NCBI RefSeq assembly: GCF_040567655.1
Contig: NZ_JBEXAC010000001.1
Coordinates: 2,294,001-2,358,000 of the forward strand
Direction of reading: 5' to 3'
From: Chitinophaga sp. H8
Lineage (GTDB): Bacteria; Bacteroidota; Bacteroidia; Chitinophagales; Chitinophagaceae
Length of the DNA: 64,000 nt
Positions 1 to 7,048 of the stretch are shown here, one piece after another; the first letter of the stretch is position 1; every line of letters begins with the position of its first letter. A program made the translations under genes and the position numbers. Below the pieces are notes generated by a model, which was not told the DNA's origin, searched no databases, and saw nothing but the letters and a program-made list of their open reading frames with translations.

Positions 1-178
1 TCCGACAATGGTATTAGTCGGGATATCTATGGAACATCTCTGGGATATCTCCGGAGCATTACTGGGTTATTACCACATTTTCATGGAATCATCCTGGGCT
101 GTTCATTGACTTTGGCAACCCTTTGACATTTTATTGCGTAACAGGAGGTACACGCATTATTCACGTTAAAACAACATT

Positions 179-625
179 ATGGAAAGAAGGGATTTTGTTA
201 CCAACATCAGCCTGGCATTGGCCGTGGCTTGCACAGCAGGACTTTCCGCCTGCAGTAAAGGCGGCAGTGATACCCCCGCACCTAATCCGCCGTCCAATCC
301 ACCGGGCGGAAATGCCAAACTGACGATCGACTTAAGCACGGACCTTAAAGCTGTGGGCGCATTTAAAATTTCAAATGGGGTGATCATCATCCGGACCGGC
401 ACCGGCAATACTGCCGCTGCATTTTCTGCACTGTCCAGCACCTGCACCCATCAGGGATGTACAGTAGCCACCTACGATAGTAGTTCGGGGCTGATTGAGT
501 GCAATGCCCCCTGCGGACATGGCAGCCGGTATACCGCTGGTGGCGCTGTTGCAACAGGGCCTGCTACCGCTGCCCTGGCAAAATATACTATCACCGTTTC
601 AGGCAATACCCTCACTGTAAAATGA
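179..625 (+). CDS. Rieske-like 2Fe-2S lipoprotein with Tat-type signal
   Basis: 148 residues. The N-terminus has a twin-arginine motif (RRDF at 3-6), a hydrophobic stretch and a lipobox LSAC ending at Cys25, so it looks like a Tat-exported lipoprotein. A Pro/Gly-rich linker (about 30-45) leads to a Rieske fold: CTHQGC at 89-94 supplies the first Cys-His pair and the disulfide Cys. The second cluster motif reads CNAPCGHGSRY at 108-118 instead of the usual CPCHGS, so the normal C-x2-H spacing is lost. The end (GPATAALAKYTITVSGNTL) matches the closing strands of bacterial Rieske proteins. Family role: electron transfer at the membrane; partner unknown, as no cytochrome or oxidase gene is adjacent. 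Identification of the fold is good; whether it holds a normal cluster is uncertain. Confidence 0.8.
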   Translation: MERRDFVTNISLALAVACTAGLSACSKGGSDTPAPNPPSNPPGGNAKLTIDLSTDLKAVGAFKISNGVIIIRTGTGNTAAAFSALSSTCTHQGCTVATYDSSSGLIECNAPCGHGSRYTAGGAVATGPATAALAKYTITVSGNTLTVK

Positions 626-734
626 TGGTTTACAATTAATTAATGAATAGTTACCGGAGCACCTCCAGCGAAAAAAGTATGCGTTTGCGTTCGCTATAAA
701 GCATATAGCGCTATAAATGTTCTTATTTACTTCT

Positions 735-742
735 TATATTTG
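735..742 (+). promoter_or_regulatory. -7 element of the fbaA promoter
   Basis: TATATTTG fits the Bacteroidota TAnnTTTG consensus and lies 31 bases before the aldolase start. No good TTTG -33 box is seen at the right distance, so the match is partial. Confidence 0.45.
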
Positions 743-773
743 CTTTCCTAAAAAATAAACAATCCGAAAAGCT

Positions 774-1841
774 ATGGGTAAATACAGAGCTGGCGTATTA
801 TTTGGCGAAGAGCTGGATGCGCTGTATAATGATGCAAAAGACAATGGATTTGCTATGCCTGCCGTAAATGTGGTAGGAACCAACTCCGTAAATGCAGTAT
901 TGGAAACCGCTGCTAAGGTAAATTCTCCGGTAATTATCCAGTTCTCCAATGGCGGGGCACAGTTCTTTGCTGGTAAAGGCATGCCCAATGATAAATTGCA
1001 GGCAAATATTGCAGGGGGTATCTCCGGCGCCAAACACGTACATGAAGTAGCCAAGTACTATGGTGTACCGGTAGTACTGCATACAGACCATGCGGCTAAA
1101 AAATGGCTGCCCTGGATTGATGGCTTACTGGATGCCGGTGAAGCATTTTTTAAATTGCACGGCCAGCCACTGTACAGCTCTCATATGCTGGACCTTTCTG
1201 AAGAGCCTATCCACGAAAATATAGAGATCTCTAAAAAATACTTTGAGCGGATGAACAAGCTGGGTATGTCTATCGAAATCGAATTAGGCGTAACTGGTGG
1301 TGAAGAAGATGGTGTAGACAATTCTGGCGTGGATAACTCTAAATTATACACCCAACCGGAAGATGTGGCCTATTCTTACGAGATCTTATCTGAAGTGGGT
1401 AAACGTTTTACAGTTGCTGCTGCTTTTGGTAACGTACACGGTGTATACAGCCCCGGTAATGTGGAACTGCGTCCTGAAATCCTGAAAAACAGCCAGGACT
1501 TCATCCAGCAGAAACATAAAACTGCCGACAAACCAGTATACTACGTATTCCATGGTGGTTCCGGTTCTCCTAAACACCAGATCAAAGAAGCATTAGGCTA
1601 TGGCGTTATTAAAATGAACCTGGATACAGATATGCAATGGGCATTCTGGGAAGGGATCCACGACTACTACGAAGCTAAAAAAGGCTACCTGCAGGCACAG
1701 TTAGGTAACCCTGAAGGTGCTGATAAGCCTAATAAAAAATACTATGATCCGCGCGTATGGCTGCGCAAAGGAGAAGAAACCTTTGTAAAACGCCTGGAAG
1801 AAGCGTTTGCTGATCTGAACTGTATTAACAGGAATGCTTAA
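774..1841 (+). CDS. fbaA: Class II fructose-bisphosphate aldolase
   Basis: 355 residues, the usual length of the class IIA (FbaA) type. The enzyme cleaves fructose 1,6-bisphosphate to glyceraldehyde 3-phosphate and dihydroxyacetone phosphate in glycolysis and catalyses the reverse in gluconeogenesis, in the cytosol. Visible signatures are HTDHAAKKWLPW (about 104-115, catalytic Asp and zinc-ligand His), the acidic stretch GVTGGEEDGVDN, FGNVHGVY (zinc His) and FHGGSGSPKHQI (zinc His and phosphate-binding glycines), followed by KMNLDTDMQWAF. It is transcribed alone, with its own -7 element upstream and a long hairpin terminator downstream. The upstream Rieske gene is 148 bases away and is probably not co-transcribed. 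Confidence 0.97.
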   Translation: MGKYRAGVLFGEELDALYNDAKDNGFAMPAVNVVGTNSVNAVLETAAKVNSPVIIQFSNGGAQFFAGKGMPNDKLQANIAGGISGAKHVHEVAKYYGVPVVLHTDHAAKKWLPWIDGLLDAGEAFFKLHGQPLYSSHMLDLSEEPIHENIEISKKYFERMNKLGMSIEIELGVTGGEEDGVDNSGVDNSKLYTQPEDVAYSYEILSEVGKRFTVAAAFGNVHGVYSPGNVELRPEILKNSQDFIQQKHKTADKPVYYVFHGGSGSPKHQIKEALGYGVIKMNLDTDMQWAFWEGIHDYYEAKKGYLQAQLGNPEGADKPNKKYYDPRVWLRKGEETFVKRLEEAFADLNCINRNA

Positions 1842-1849
1842 AAATTTTA

Positions 1850-2094
1850 AGCTATTAGCTTTTAGCCGTTAGCTTTTAGCTCCTGTGTTTTGCTGTTAGT
1901 TATTAACTGATTGTATTTTGCCAGATTAAAGGCTTTTTACAATCGGCTAATGACTAACAGCTTTTTTATTGCTTACCCTCAGCTCGTGGCTCGAAACTCA
2001 TTGCTCATAGCTATAAATTGCCATCTTTTTTAAAGTGTATCACTTTGAAGTATAGCATAGGTAGCTAAAAGCTAACAGCTAATGGCTAACAGCT
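1850..2094. repeat. TTAGC-rich inverted repeat filling the fbaA-accD gap
   Basis: The 328-base gap 1842-2169 holds no gene. Arms at 1850-1881 and 2063-2094 are inverted copies matching at 28 of 32 positions, built from the short unit AGCTNTTAGC/AGCTTTTAGC. Between them lie the terminator hairpin and a further related dyad (about 1981-2012, starting AGCTCGTGGCTC and ending GCTCATAGCT). The composition is unlike coding sequence and suggests a dispersed intergenic repeat family; copies elsewhere in the genome cannot be seen from this window. Confidence 0.7.
1892..1970 (+). terminator. Long hairpin terminator of fbaA
   Basis: A 14-base arm at 1892-1905 (GCTGTTAGTTATTA) pairs with 1948-1961 with one G-U pair, and is followed by a T tract (1962-1967). 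Inside it a second stem, GATTGTA (1909-1915) with TACAATC (1938-1944), extends the helix. It lies 50 bases after the aldolase stop and inside a larger inverted repeat. Confidence 0.75.
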
Positions 2095-2124
2095 GTTTTA
2101 CAATAACCGCGTGTAGAACTGAAT

Positions 2125-2132
2125 TAAATTTG
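2125..2132 (+). promoter_or_regulatory. -7 element of the accD promoter
   Basis: TAAATTTG fits TAnnTTTG, 37 bases before the accD start. A matching TTTG at -33 is not obvious (TTTA at 2097-2100 is slightly too far away). Confidence 0.45.
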
Positions 2133-2169
2133 TATCTTGCACCACTATTTTCTAATCTAATAGCAAAAT

Positions 2170-3018
2170 ATGTCAAGCTGGTTTAAGCGAATTAAACAAG
2201 GCATTTCTACCTCCACCAGTGAAAAAAAGGAAGCACCGGATGGATTGTGGCATAAATGTCCCAACTGTAAAAAAACCATCACCGTAAGAGAGTTAAAGGA
2301 GCATAACTACGTATGCGACAAATGTAACTACCATAACAGAATCAACTCTACCGAGTACTTTGAGATCATATTTGATAATAACCAGTTCGAAGAACTGTTT
2401 GCCAATATCTTCCCTAAGGATTATCTGGGATTCAAGGATCTGAAACCTTATGACGACAGATTAAAGGAAGCGCAGGTAAAATCAGGCTTAACAGATGCCA
2501 TGCGGGTAGCAGCAGGCAAAGTGCTGGGCAATGATCTGGTAGTAGCCTGTATGGACTTTAACTTTATTGGTGGCTCTATGGGTTCTGTAGTGGGCGAAAA
2601 AATAGCCCGTGCTATTGACTATTGTATTATTCATAAAATGCCCCTGATGATCATCGCCAAATCCGGCGGTGCCCGTATGATGGAAAGTGCATTTTCCCTG
2701 ATGCAGATGGCAAAAACTTCTGCCAAACTTACGCAACTGGCGAATGCCCGCCTGCCTTATATTTCTTTAATGACAGATCCTACTACCGGTGGTGTTACGG
2801 CATCCTATGCCATGCTGGGCGATCTTAACATCGCAGAGCCCGGCGCACTGATCGGATTTGCGGGTCCGCGTATCATTAAAGAAACCATTAAAAAAGATCT
2901 CCCGGCAGGATTCCAAAGTGCCGAATTTTTACTGGAACACGGTTTCCTGGATTTCATTATCGACAGAAAAGAATTAAAACAGAAACTGGCAGAAGTGCTG
3001 GTCCTGTTTAAACAATAA
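2170..3018 (+). CDS. accD: Acetyl-CoA carboxylase carboxyltransferase subunit beta
   Basis: 282 residues, normal for AccD. With AccA it transfers the carboxyl group from carboxybiotin to acetyl-CoA, giving malonyl-CoA for fatty-acid synthesis. An N-terminal four-cysteine zinc finger is intact (C30, C33, C49, C52). The crotonase-type core carries [16 protein letters not shown], the conserved SGGARMMES and the [17 protein letters not shown] stretch. The gene ends 74 bases before smpB; a strong non-terminator hairpin lies in the gap. accA, accB and accC are not in the window, which is common in Bacteroidota. Confidence 0.97.
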   Translation: MSSWFKRIKQGISTSTSEKKEAPDGLWHKCPNCKKTITVRELKEHNYVCDKCNYHNRINSTEYFEIIFDNNQFEELFANIFPKDYLGFKDLKPYDDRLKEAQVKSGLTDAMRVAAGKVLGNDLVVACMDFNFIGGSMGSVVGEKIARAIDYCIIHKMPLMIIAKSGGARMMESAFSLMQMAKTSAKLTQLANARLPYISLMTDPTTGGVTASYAMLGDLNIAEPGALIGFAGPRIIKETIKKDLPAGFQSAEFLLEHGFLDFIIDRKELKQKLAEVLVLFKQ

Positions 3019-3031
3019 CCCTTTTTCAATG

Positions 3032-3070
3032 ACGGATTACGCTGGAGAAGCACGCTTCCCCGTAATCCGT
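3032..3070 (+). other. Strong hairpin between accD and smpB
   Basis: ACGGATTACG (3032-3041) pairs perfectly with CGTAATCCGT (3061-3070), and an inner GAAG/CTTC helix closes around a small loop. No T tract follows, so it is not a standard terminator. It could stabilise the accD mRNA end, be a partial attenuator, or be a small palindromic insertion. Confidence 0.6.
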
Positions 3071-3092
3071 TATTGGCCCTTGCAAACATTAA

Positions 3093-3533
3093 ATGGCAGA
3101 GTTAAAGAACAGATCGGCATATTTTGAGTACGCAATAGAAGATAAATATATTGCAGGGATGGTATTGACCGGAACAGAGATAAAATCCATCCGCACAGGT
3201 AAGGTAAGCTTTAACGACTCTTTCTGCTATTTTTCAAAAGGGGAGCTTTTTGTAAAAAGCCTGCATATAGCCGAGTATTCCCACGGCACCTACGCTAATC
3301 ATGACCCTCTCCGGGAAAGAAAACTGCTGCTCAGCAAACGCGAGTTGAAAAAATGGGAAAACAAAATGAAGGAAAGAGGCTATACCATTGTGCCATTACG
3401 TATGTTCATCAACGAAAAAGGACTGGCTAAAATGGAAATAGGTCTGGGTAAGGGTAAAAAACTGCACGATAAACGCGATTCTATCAAACAAAGAGAATCC
3501 GACCGCGAATTAAGAAGGTATTTTAAATCATAA
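3093..3533 (+). CDS. smpB: SsrA-binding protein SmpB
   Basis: 146 residues, typical of SmpB. It binds tmRNA and brings it to ribosomes stalled on broken mRNA for trans-translation. The N-terminal OB-fold is recognised by NRSAYFEYAIEDKYIAG, LTGTEIKSIR and NDSFCYF. The stretch RERKLLLSKRELKKW and the basic tail LHDKRDSIKQRESDRELRR, which enters the decoding centre, are complete. It follows accD on the same strand after a hairpin-containing 74-base gap and may be read from the accD promoter. The ssrA gene itself is not in the window. Confidence 0.97.
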   Translation: MAELKNRSAYFEYAIEDKYIAGMVLTGTEIKSIRTGKVSFNDSFCYFSKGELFVKSLHIAEYSHGTYANHDPLRERKLLLSKRELKKWENKMKERGYTIVPLRMFINEKGLAKMEIGLGKGKKLHDKRDSIKQRESDRELRRYFKS

Positions 3534-3636
3534 CAGCATCTCTTACTATTTTGTAAATTGCAGCCATATCTCTTAGCATTTATGGAATCCACCCCATTTT
3601 ATACATCATCTCCTTGTATACTTACCAAACCTGTAT

Positions 3637-4773
3637 ATGCATAAACATTACTGCATTTTAATGCCACTGCTTTTCCTGCTGTTTACAGCCTGTAAGTCGG
3701 GCGAAAAGCTATACAACAAAGGCCGGTTCGACGATGCCGTTACCGCTTTTGTAAAAAAGCTGCAACGCAAGCCACAGGATGCTACCGCCCTTGCTTTACT
3801 ACCCAAGGCTTATGCACAGGCACAGGCTTTTCATGAAAGGCAGGTAAATCAATACCTCACTTCCAACAACAGCTTAAAATGGGAAGCGGTAAGAAAGGAA
3901 TACGGGGCGCTGCAACAACTATATACGGCTATTCATAGCGCTCCTGCTGCCATGCAGGTAGTACAGCCCAAAGACTATAGTAATGCAATTACCGGTGCCC
4001 AGGAAAATGCGGCAGAAGCCCGTTATGACAGAGGTATCAGCCTGCTGGATCGTGGTGATAAAGCCAATGCCAGGATGGCCTATGATGAATTTGCTGCCGC
4101 ACTGCAGCTGGTACCCAACTACCGGGATGCCCCCCAGCTGATGGATGAAGCCTACCAACTGGGACTCATCAACGTAGTAGTGAGTGAGATAGAAGTACGC
4201 TCTCCCTATTATCAGTTCAGTGCCGACCAATTCAGAGATGCACTGGTGCGCAACCTGCAAAACCGCCAGATCAACCGCTTTGTGAAATTTACTGATGAAA
4301 GACTGGCCCGCAGCCAAAATATCCAGCCGGATGAATATATGGAACTCCGGTTTTATGATTTTGTGGTAGGACAAACTTACGTAGACCGCTCTCAGCGCGA
4401 GGTATCAAAAGAGATCGTAACAGGCACCAGTAAAGACACTTCCGGCAAAGCGATCAATACCTACACGACTGTAAAAGCCACTATTTATGTTACCAAAAAA
4501 ACAGTGGTGTCCAAAGGCTTGCTCGACTACCGGATCACCAATACCAATAATAATAAGTTATTACGTACCGACCGGATCCCCGGCAGCTATACCTGGCTCA
4601 ATCAGTTTGGTACTTTCCGGGGAGATGAAAGGGCATTGAGTGATGATGATAAACGGCTGATAGGCGGTATAGATATGGCCCCTCCTCCTCCGCAGGAATT
4701 ATTCCTGCAATTTACCCGGCCCATTTATGATCAGTTGGCAAGGGATTTGCAAATATTTTATAGTAATCCATAA
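3637..4773 (+). CDS. TPR-like lipoprotein of unknown function
   Basis: 378 residues. A short signal peptide ends in lipobox LFTAC (Cys19), so it is a lipoprotein. Residues about 20-60 (SGEKLYNKGRFDDAVTAFVKKL) and about 130-165 (YDRGISLLDRGDKANARMAYDEF) look like tetratricopeptide helices. The C-terminal half is a beta-rich region beginning near INVVVSEIEVRSPYYQFS. It contains repeated references to conversion of states (VDRSQREVSKEIVTGT) but no catalytic motif I recognise. It lies between smpB and a META-domain lipoprotein on the same strand, about 100 and 80 bases away. Probably an envelope protein with a scaffold role; specific function unknown. Confidence 0.75.
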   Translation: MHKHYCILMPLLFLLFTACKSGEKLYNKGRFDDAVTAFVKKLQRKPQDATALALLPKAYAQAQAFHERQVNQYLTSNNSLKWEAVRKEYGALQQLYTAIHSAPAAMQVVQPKDYSNAITGAQENAAEARYDRGISLLDRGDKANARMAYDEFAAALQLVPNYRDAPQLMDEAYQLGLINVVVSEIEVRSPYYQFSADQFRDALVRNLQNRQINRFVKFTDERLARSQNIQPDEYMELRFYDFVVGQTYVDRSQREVSKEIVTGTSKDTSGKAINTYTTVKATIYVTKKTVVSKGLLDYRITNTNNNKLLRTDRIPGSYTWLNQFGTFRGDERALSDDDKRLIGGIDMAPPPPQELFLQFTRPIYDQLARDLQIFYSNP

Positions 4774-4852
4774 AAACATTTCATCCCACCCATTTGTATA
4801 TACTTAAACAAGCGATTTATTCACCGGTGCCAGGCACCCAAAACAATCTCAC

Positions 4853-5299
4853 ATGAGAAAAGTAATTTACGGCGCATTGGCAGCTGTAGCGATAATGACA
4901 GCAGCTGGCTGTGCAAACAGTAAACAAACGCAAAACAATGATGGTACTGCTACTGCTGATTCTACCGCTTTATACAGGGAATGGAACCTCGTAGAACTGG
5001 AAGGTCAGGCGGTAGACACTTCTACTACGGCTCATGTGCCTACCATCCTGTTTACGCAGGACGGTCACCGGGTTTCAGGTCATGCAGGATGCAACCGTAT
5101 GATGGGCAGCTTTACCTTTTCCGGCTCCAACCAGATAAAACTGGGACCAATGGCCAGTACAAAAATGGCTTGCCCGGATATGAAAATGGAAGATGCCTAT
5201 CTTAAAGCACTGGATAAAGTAGATAATTACAGCTTTGAAAATGGGAACCTCCTGCTCAATAATGAAAAAACTCCTGTCGCTAAATTTGCAGCCAAATAA
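4853..5299 (+). CDS. META/HslJ-type lipoprotein
   Basis: 148 residues. The signal peptide ends in lipobox AAGC (Cys20), followed by an Asn/Thr-rich spacer. Residues about 43-145 form one META domain, seen in WNLVELEG, GHAGCNRMMGSFTF and GPMASTKMACPDM, the characteristic Gly-Cys-Asn and Thr-Lys-x-x-Cys signatures shared with HslJ. Members of this family sit in the envelope and have been linked to stress or novobiocin resistance in other bacteria; the molecular activity is not known. The gene ends with a clear terminator 23 bases downstream. Confidence 0.85.
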   Translation: MRKVIYGALAAVAIMTAAGCANSKQTQNNDGTATADSTALYREWNLVELEGQAVDTSTTAHVPTILFTQDGHRVSGHAGCNRMMGSFTFSGSNQIKLGPMASTKMACPDMKMEDAYLKALDKVDNYSFENGNLLLNNEKTPVAKFAAK

Positions 5300-5321
5300 T
5301 AAGCAACAATAAAGTATTAAA

Positions 5322-5348
5322 AGTCGCAGGTAATCTGCGGCTTTTTTG
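5322..5348 (+). terminator. Terminator of the META lipoprotein gene
   Basis: AGTCGCAG (5322-5329) pairs with CTGCGGCT (5335-5342) around a short loop, and T6 follows. This is a classic intrinsic terminator shape. Confidence 0.85.
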
Positions 5349-5358
5349 TTATATTATT

Positions 5359-5366
5359 TAAATTTG
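5359..5366 (+). promoter_or_regulatory. Orphan -7 element pointing into a gene-free gap
   Basis: TAAATTTG is a full TAnnTTTG match on the + strand, but no + strand gene follows before the oppositely oriented susD. A -33 box at the right spacing is missing. It could start a short RNA ending at the hairpin near 5487. Confidence 0.3.
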
Positions 5367-5452
5367 CACTATCTTACACCCTGATTAACCTATTTATCAA
5401 GAAAATCACCATTGTAACTTATCACTAACGAATACATGCCCGTTTTTTTTAC

Positions 5453-5487
5453 AAAGAAAGGCCGTCAGCAATGACGGCCCTTTCTTT
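5453..5487 (-). terminator. Bidirectional hairpin terminator after susD
   Basis: AAAGAAAGGCCGTCA (5453-5467) pairs with 5472-5487 with one bulged C around a 4-base loop. The stem base is A/T-rich, giving a pyrimidine-rich CTTTCTTT end on either strand. It lies 20 bases after the susD stop. Confidence 0.65.
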
Positions 5488-5506
5488 TATAGTATAGTAA
5501 TGATAG

Positions 5507-7024
5507 TTATTTATCCAGGTTGGGATTATTCTTTATTTCCGCATCCGGAATAGCAAAGAGGTAATATTTGCTGTTAGGTACAAAGGCGCTCCCATCGGGA
5601 AATTTCACAGCACGATGTCCTTTCCCGTTGACTGAAACAAAACCGCCATTGGCACGGGGTACCTTTATTACTATCGGGTCGCCATTGGCCTGTACAAATG
5701 CTTTACGCACTACGGTGCCGCTGGTACGTAATATGTCAGAAAGCGAAAAACCTTCTCCCCAGAGTTCCTTACGTCTTTCCACCAGGATGGTATCCACCGC
5801 CTGCTTAATAGTTTGTCCTGCAGCTTTATACAACACTGCACTACGTGCGCCACGCAGGTCGTTCAGCCGTTCTGCCGCTTTACCGATGTTACCATTACGG
5901 GCATATGCTTCCGCTTCGATCAGGTACATTTCAGCCGCACGCATCAGCACAATGTCGCCGGTTTGATCTGCCCGGAACTTAAACTTCTCATACCGCAACA
6001 GTCCTTCACGGCTGGGCAAGGTATCCCAGGCAAATAATTTAAAGCGGATATCATTGGATGTAAATAAATCCTTAAAGTAAGGATCCGCCATGAAGCTGTA
6101 GTATCCGGATGATGGTGAAGAAACATCCAGAAAATGGAAATTATCACTGGCAACACGCTGACTGGGTGTTTGGGGATGTCCCCAGATCCACTCTACATTA
6201 TTCACATCATTAAATCCCTTGGCATATTCTGCCGCCGACATTAAGGTATAAGCAGCCCTGGCAGCTGCTGCTTTTTCTCCCGCCTTGGTCCAGTTGCCCA
6301 TATTCAGGTAAGTTCTGGCAAATAGTCCTTCTACCACGTCCAGGTTCATTTTGAAGCGTCTGCCTTCTCCACGATCAAAACCTGGCAATAATTTTTCTGC
6401 CTCGGTAAGGTCTGCAATGATCTGGTCGTACAACTGTTGTACCGTAGCTTTAGGCTTACCGGCTGTAGCTGCCGTGGCAGGTTCCAGGTAAATAGGCACT
6501 ACTTTACTGCTGGTATTAACACTATAATTAAACTGGTAAAAAGTAGCCAGTACCAGGTAACTATTGGCCCTTAATGCCAGTGCCTGTCCTTTTATATATT
6601 TCTTTTGCGTTTCGTCTCCGTTAATACCATCAATCCTGGCAATCACGTTGTTACAGTTATCAATCACCTTGTAGAGGGTGGTCCAGAAAGCAGCTACCCT
6701 CCCCTTGGTGTTATCGATCATTTCGGTAAACGTATAGGCGTCCCTGAAACCATACTTGGTAGTGACGGCCACATCACTGCCCATTGCATCACTGACCCGC
6801 AAAATGGCGCCATAACCCGGGTTGGAAAAAGTACCTCCCAGGTAATTGTCCATCATATATGCCCAGGTACCATTCAATACCGTTTGTGCATTTTCTACTG
6901 TATTAAATACCTGGTCTTCCGGTACCTTATTGGTAGGATTGGTATCCAGGAAATTTTTGCCGCAACTGCTAAACAAAATGCCTGCGGATAATACCGCTAT
7001 TATGAATCTGTTATTATGTTTCAT
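5507..7024 (-). CDS. SusD/RagB family outer-membrane lipoprotein
   Basis: 505 residues with lipobox LFSSC (Cys21). SusD proteins are surface glycan-binding lipoproteins that cap the partner SusC pore. The typical N-terminus (FLDTNPTNKVPEDQVFNTVENAQTVLNGTW), the TPR core (about 60-290: ALRANSYLVLATFYQF, EGLFARTYLNMGNW) and the closing segment (RAAEMYLIEAEAYARNG, AAERLNDLRGARSA, LVERRKELWGEGFSLSDILR) are all present. It is 24 bases downstream of the susC partner. No glycoside hydrolase or regulator sits beside the pair, so the substrate cannot be inferred. Confidence 0.95.
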   Translation of the reverse strand: MKHNNRFIIAVLSAGILFSSCGKNFLDTNPTNKVPEDQVFNTVENAQTVLNGTWAYMMDNYLGGTFSNPGYGAILRVSDAMGSDVAVTTKYGFRDAYTFTEMIDNTKGRVAAFWTTLYKVIDNCNNVIARIDGINGDETQKKYIKGQALALRANSYLVLATFYQFNYSVNTSSKVVPIYLEPATAATAGKPKATVQQLYDQIIADLTEAEKLLPGFDRGEGRRFKMNLDVVEGLFARTYLNMGNWTKAGEKAAAARAAYTLMSAAEYAKGFNDVNNVEWIWGHPQTPSQRVASDNFHFLDVSSPSSGYYSFMADPYFKDLFTSNDIRFKLFAWDTLPSREGLLRYEKFKFRADQTGDIVLMRAAEMYLIEAEAYARNGNIGKAAERLNDLRGARSAVLYKAAGQTIKQAVDTILVERRKELWGEGFSLSDILRTSGTVVRKAFVQANGDPIVIKVPRANGGFVSVNGKGHRAVKFPDGSAFVPNSKYYLFAIPDAEIKNNPNLDK

Positions 7025-7048
7025 CTGATAAGTTTTTGGATAACGTAC

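Noticed and set aside
1..126. Open frames running in from the left edge as possible end of an upstream gene
   Set aside because: Two forward frames are open here over a very short distance and neither gives a recognisable protein end; the stretch looks repetitive and non-coding.
1842..2169. tRNA or structured RNA gene in the repeat-rich fbaA-accD gap
   Set aside because: No cloverleaf, no T-loop consensus; the pairing is explained by the terminator and inverted repeats.
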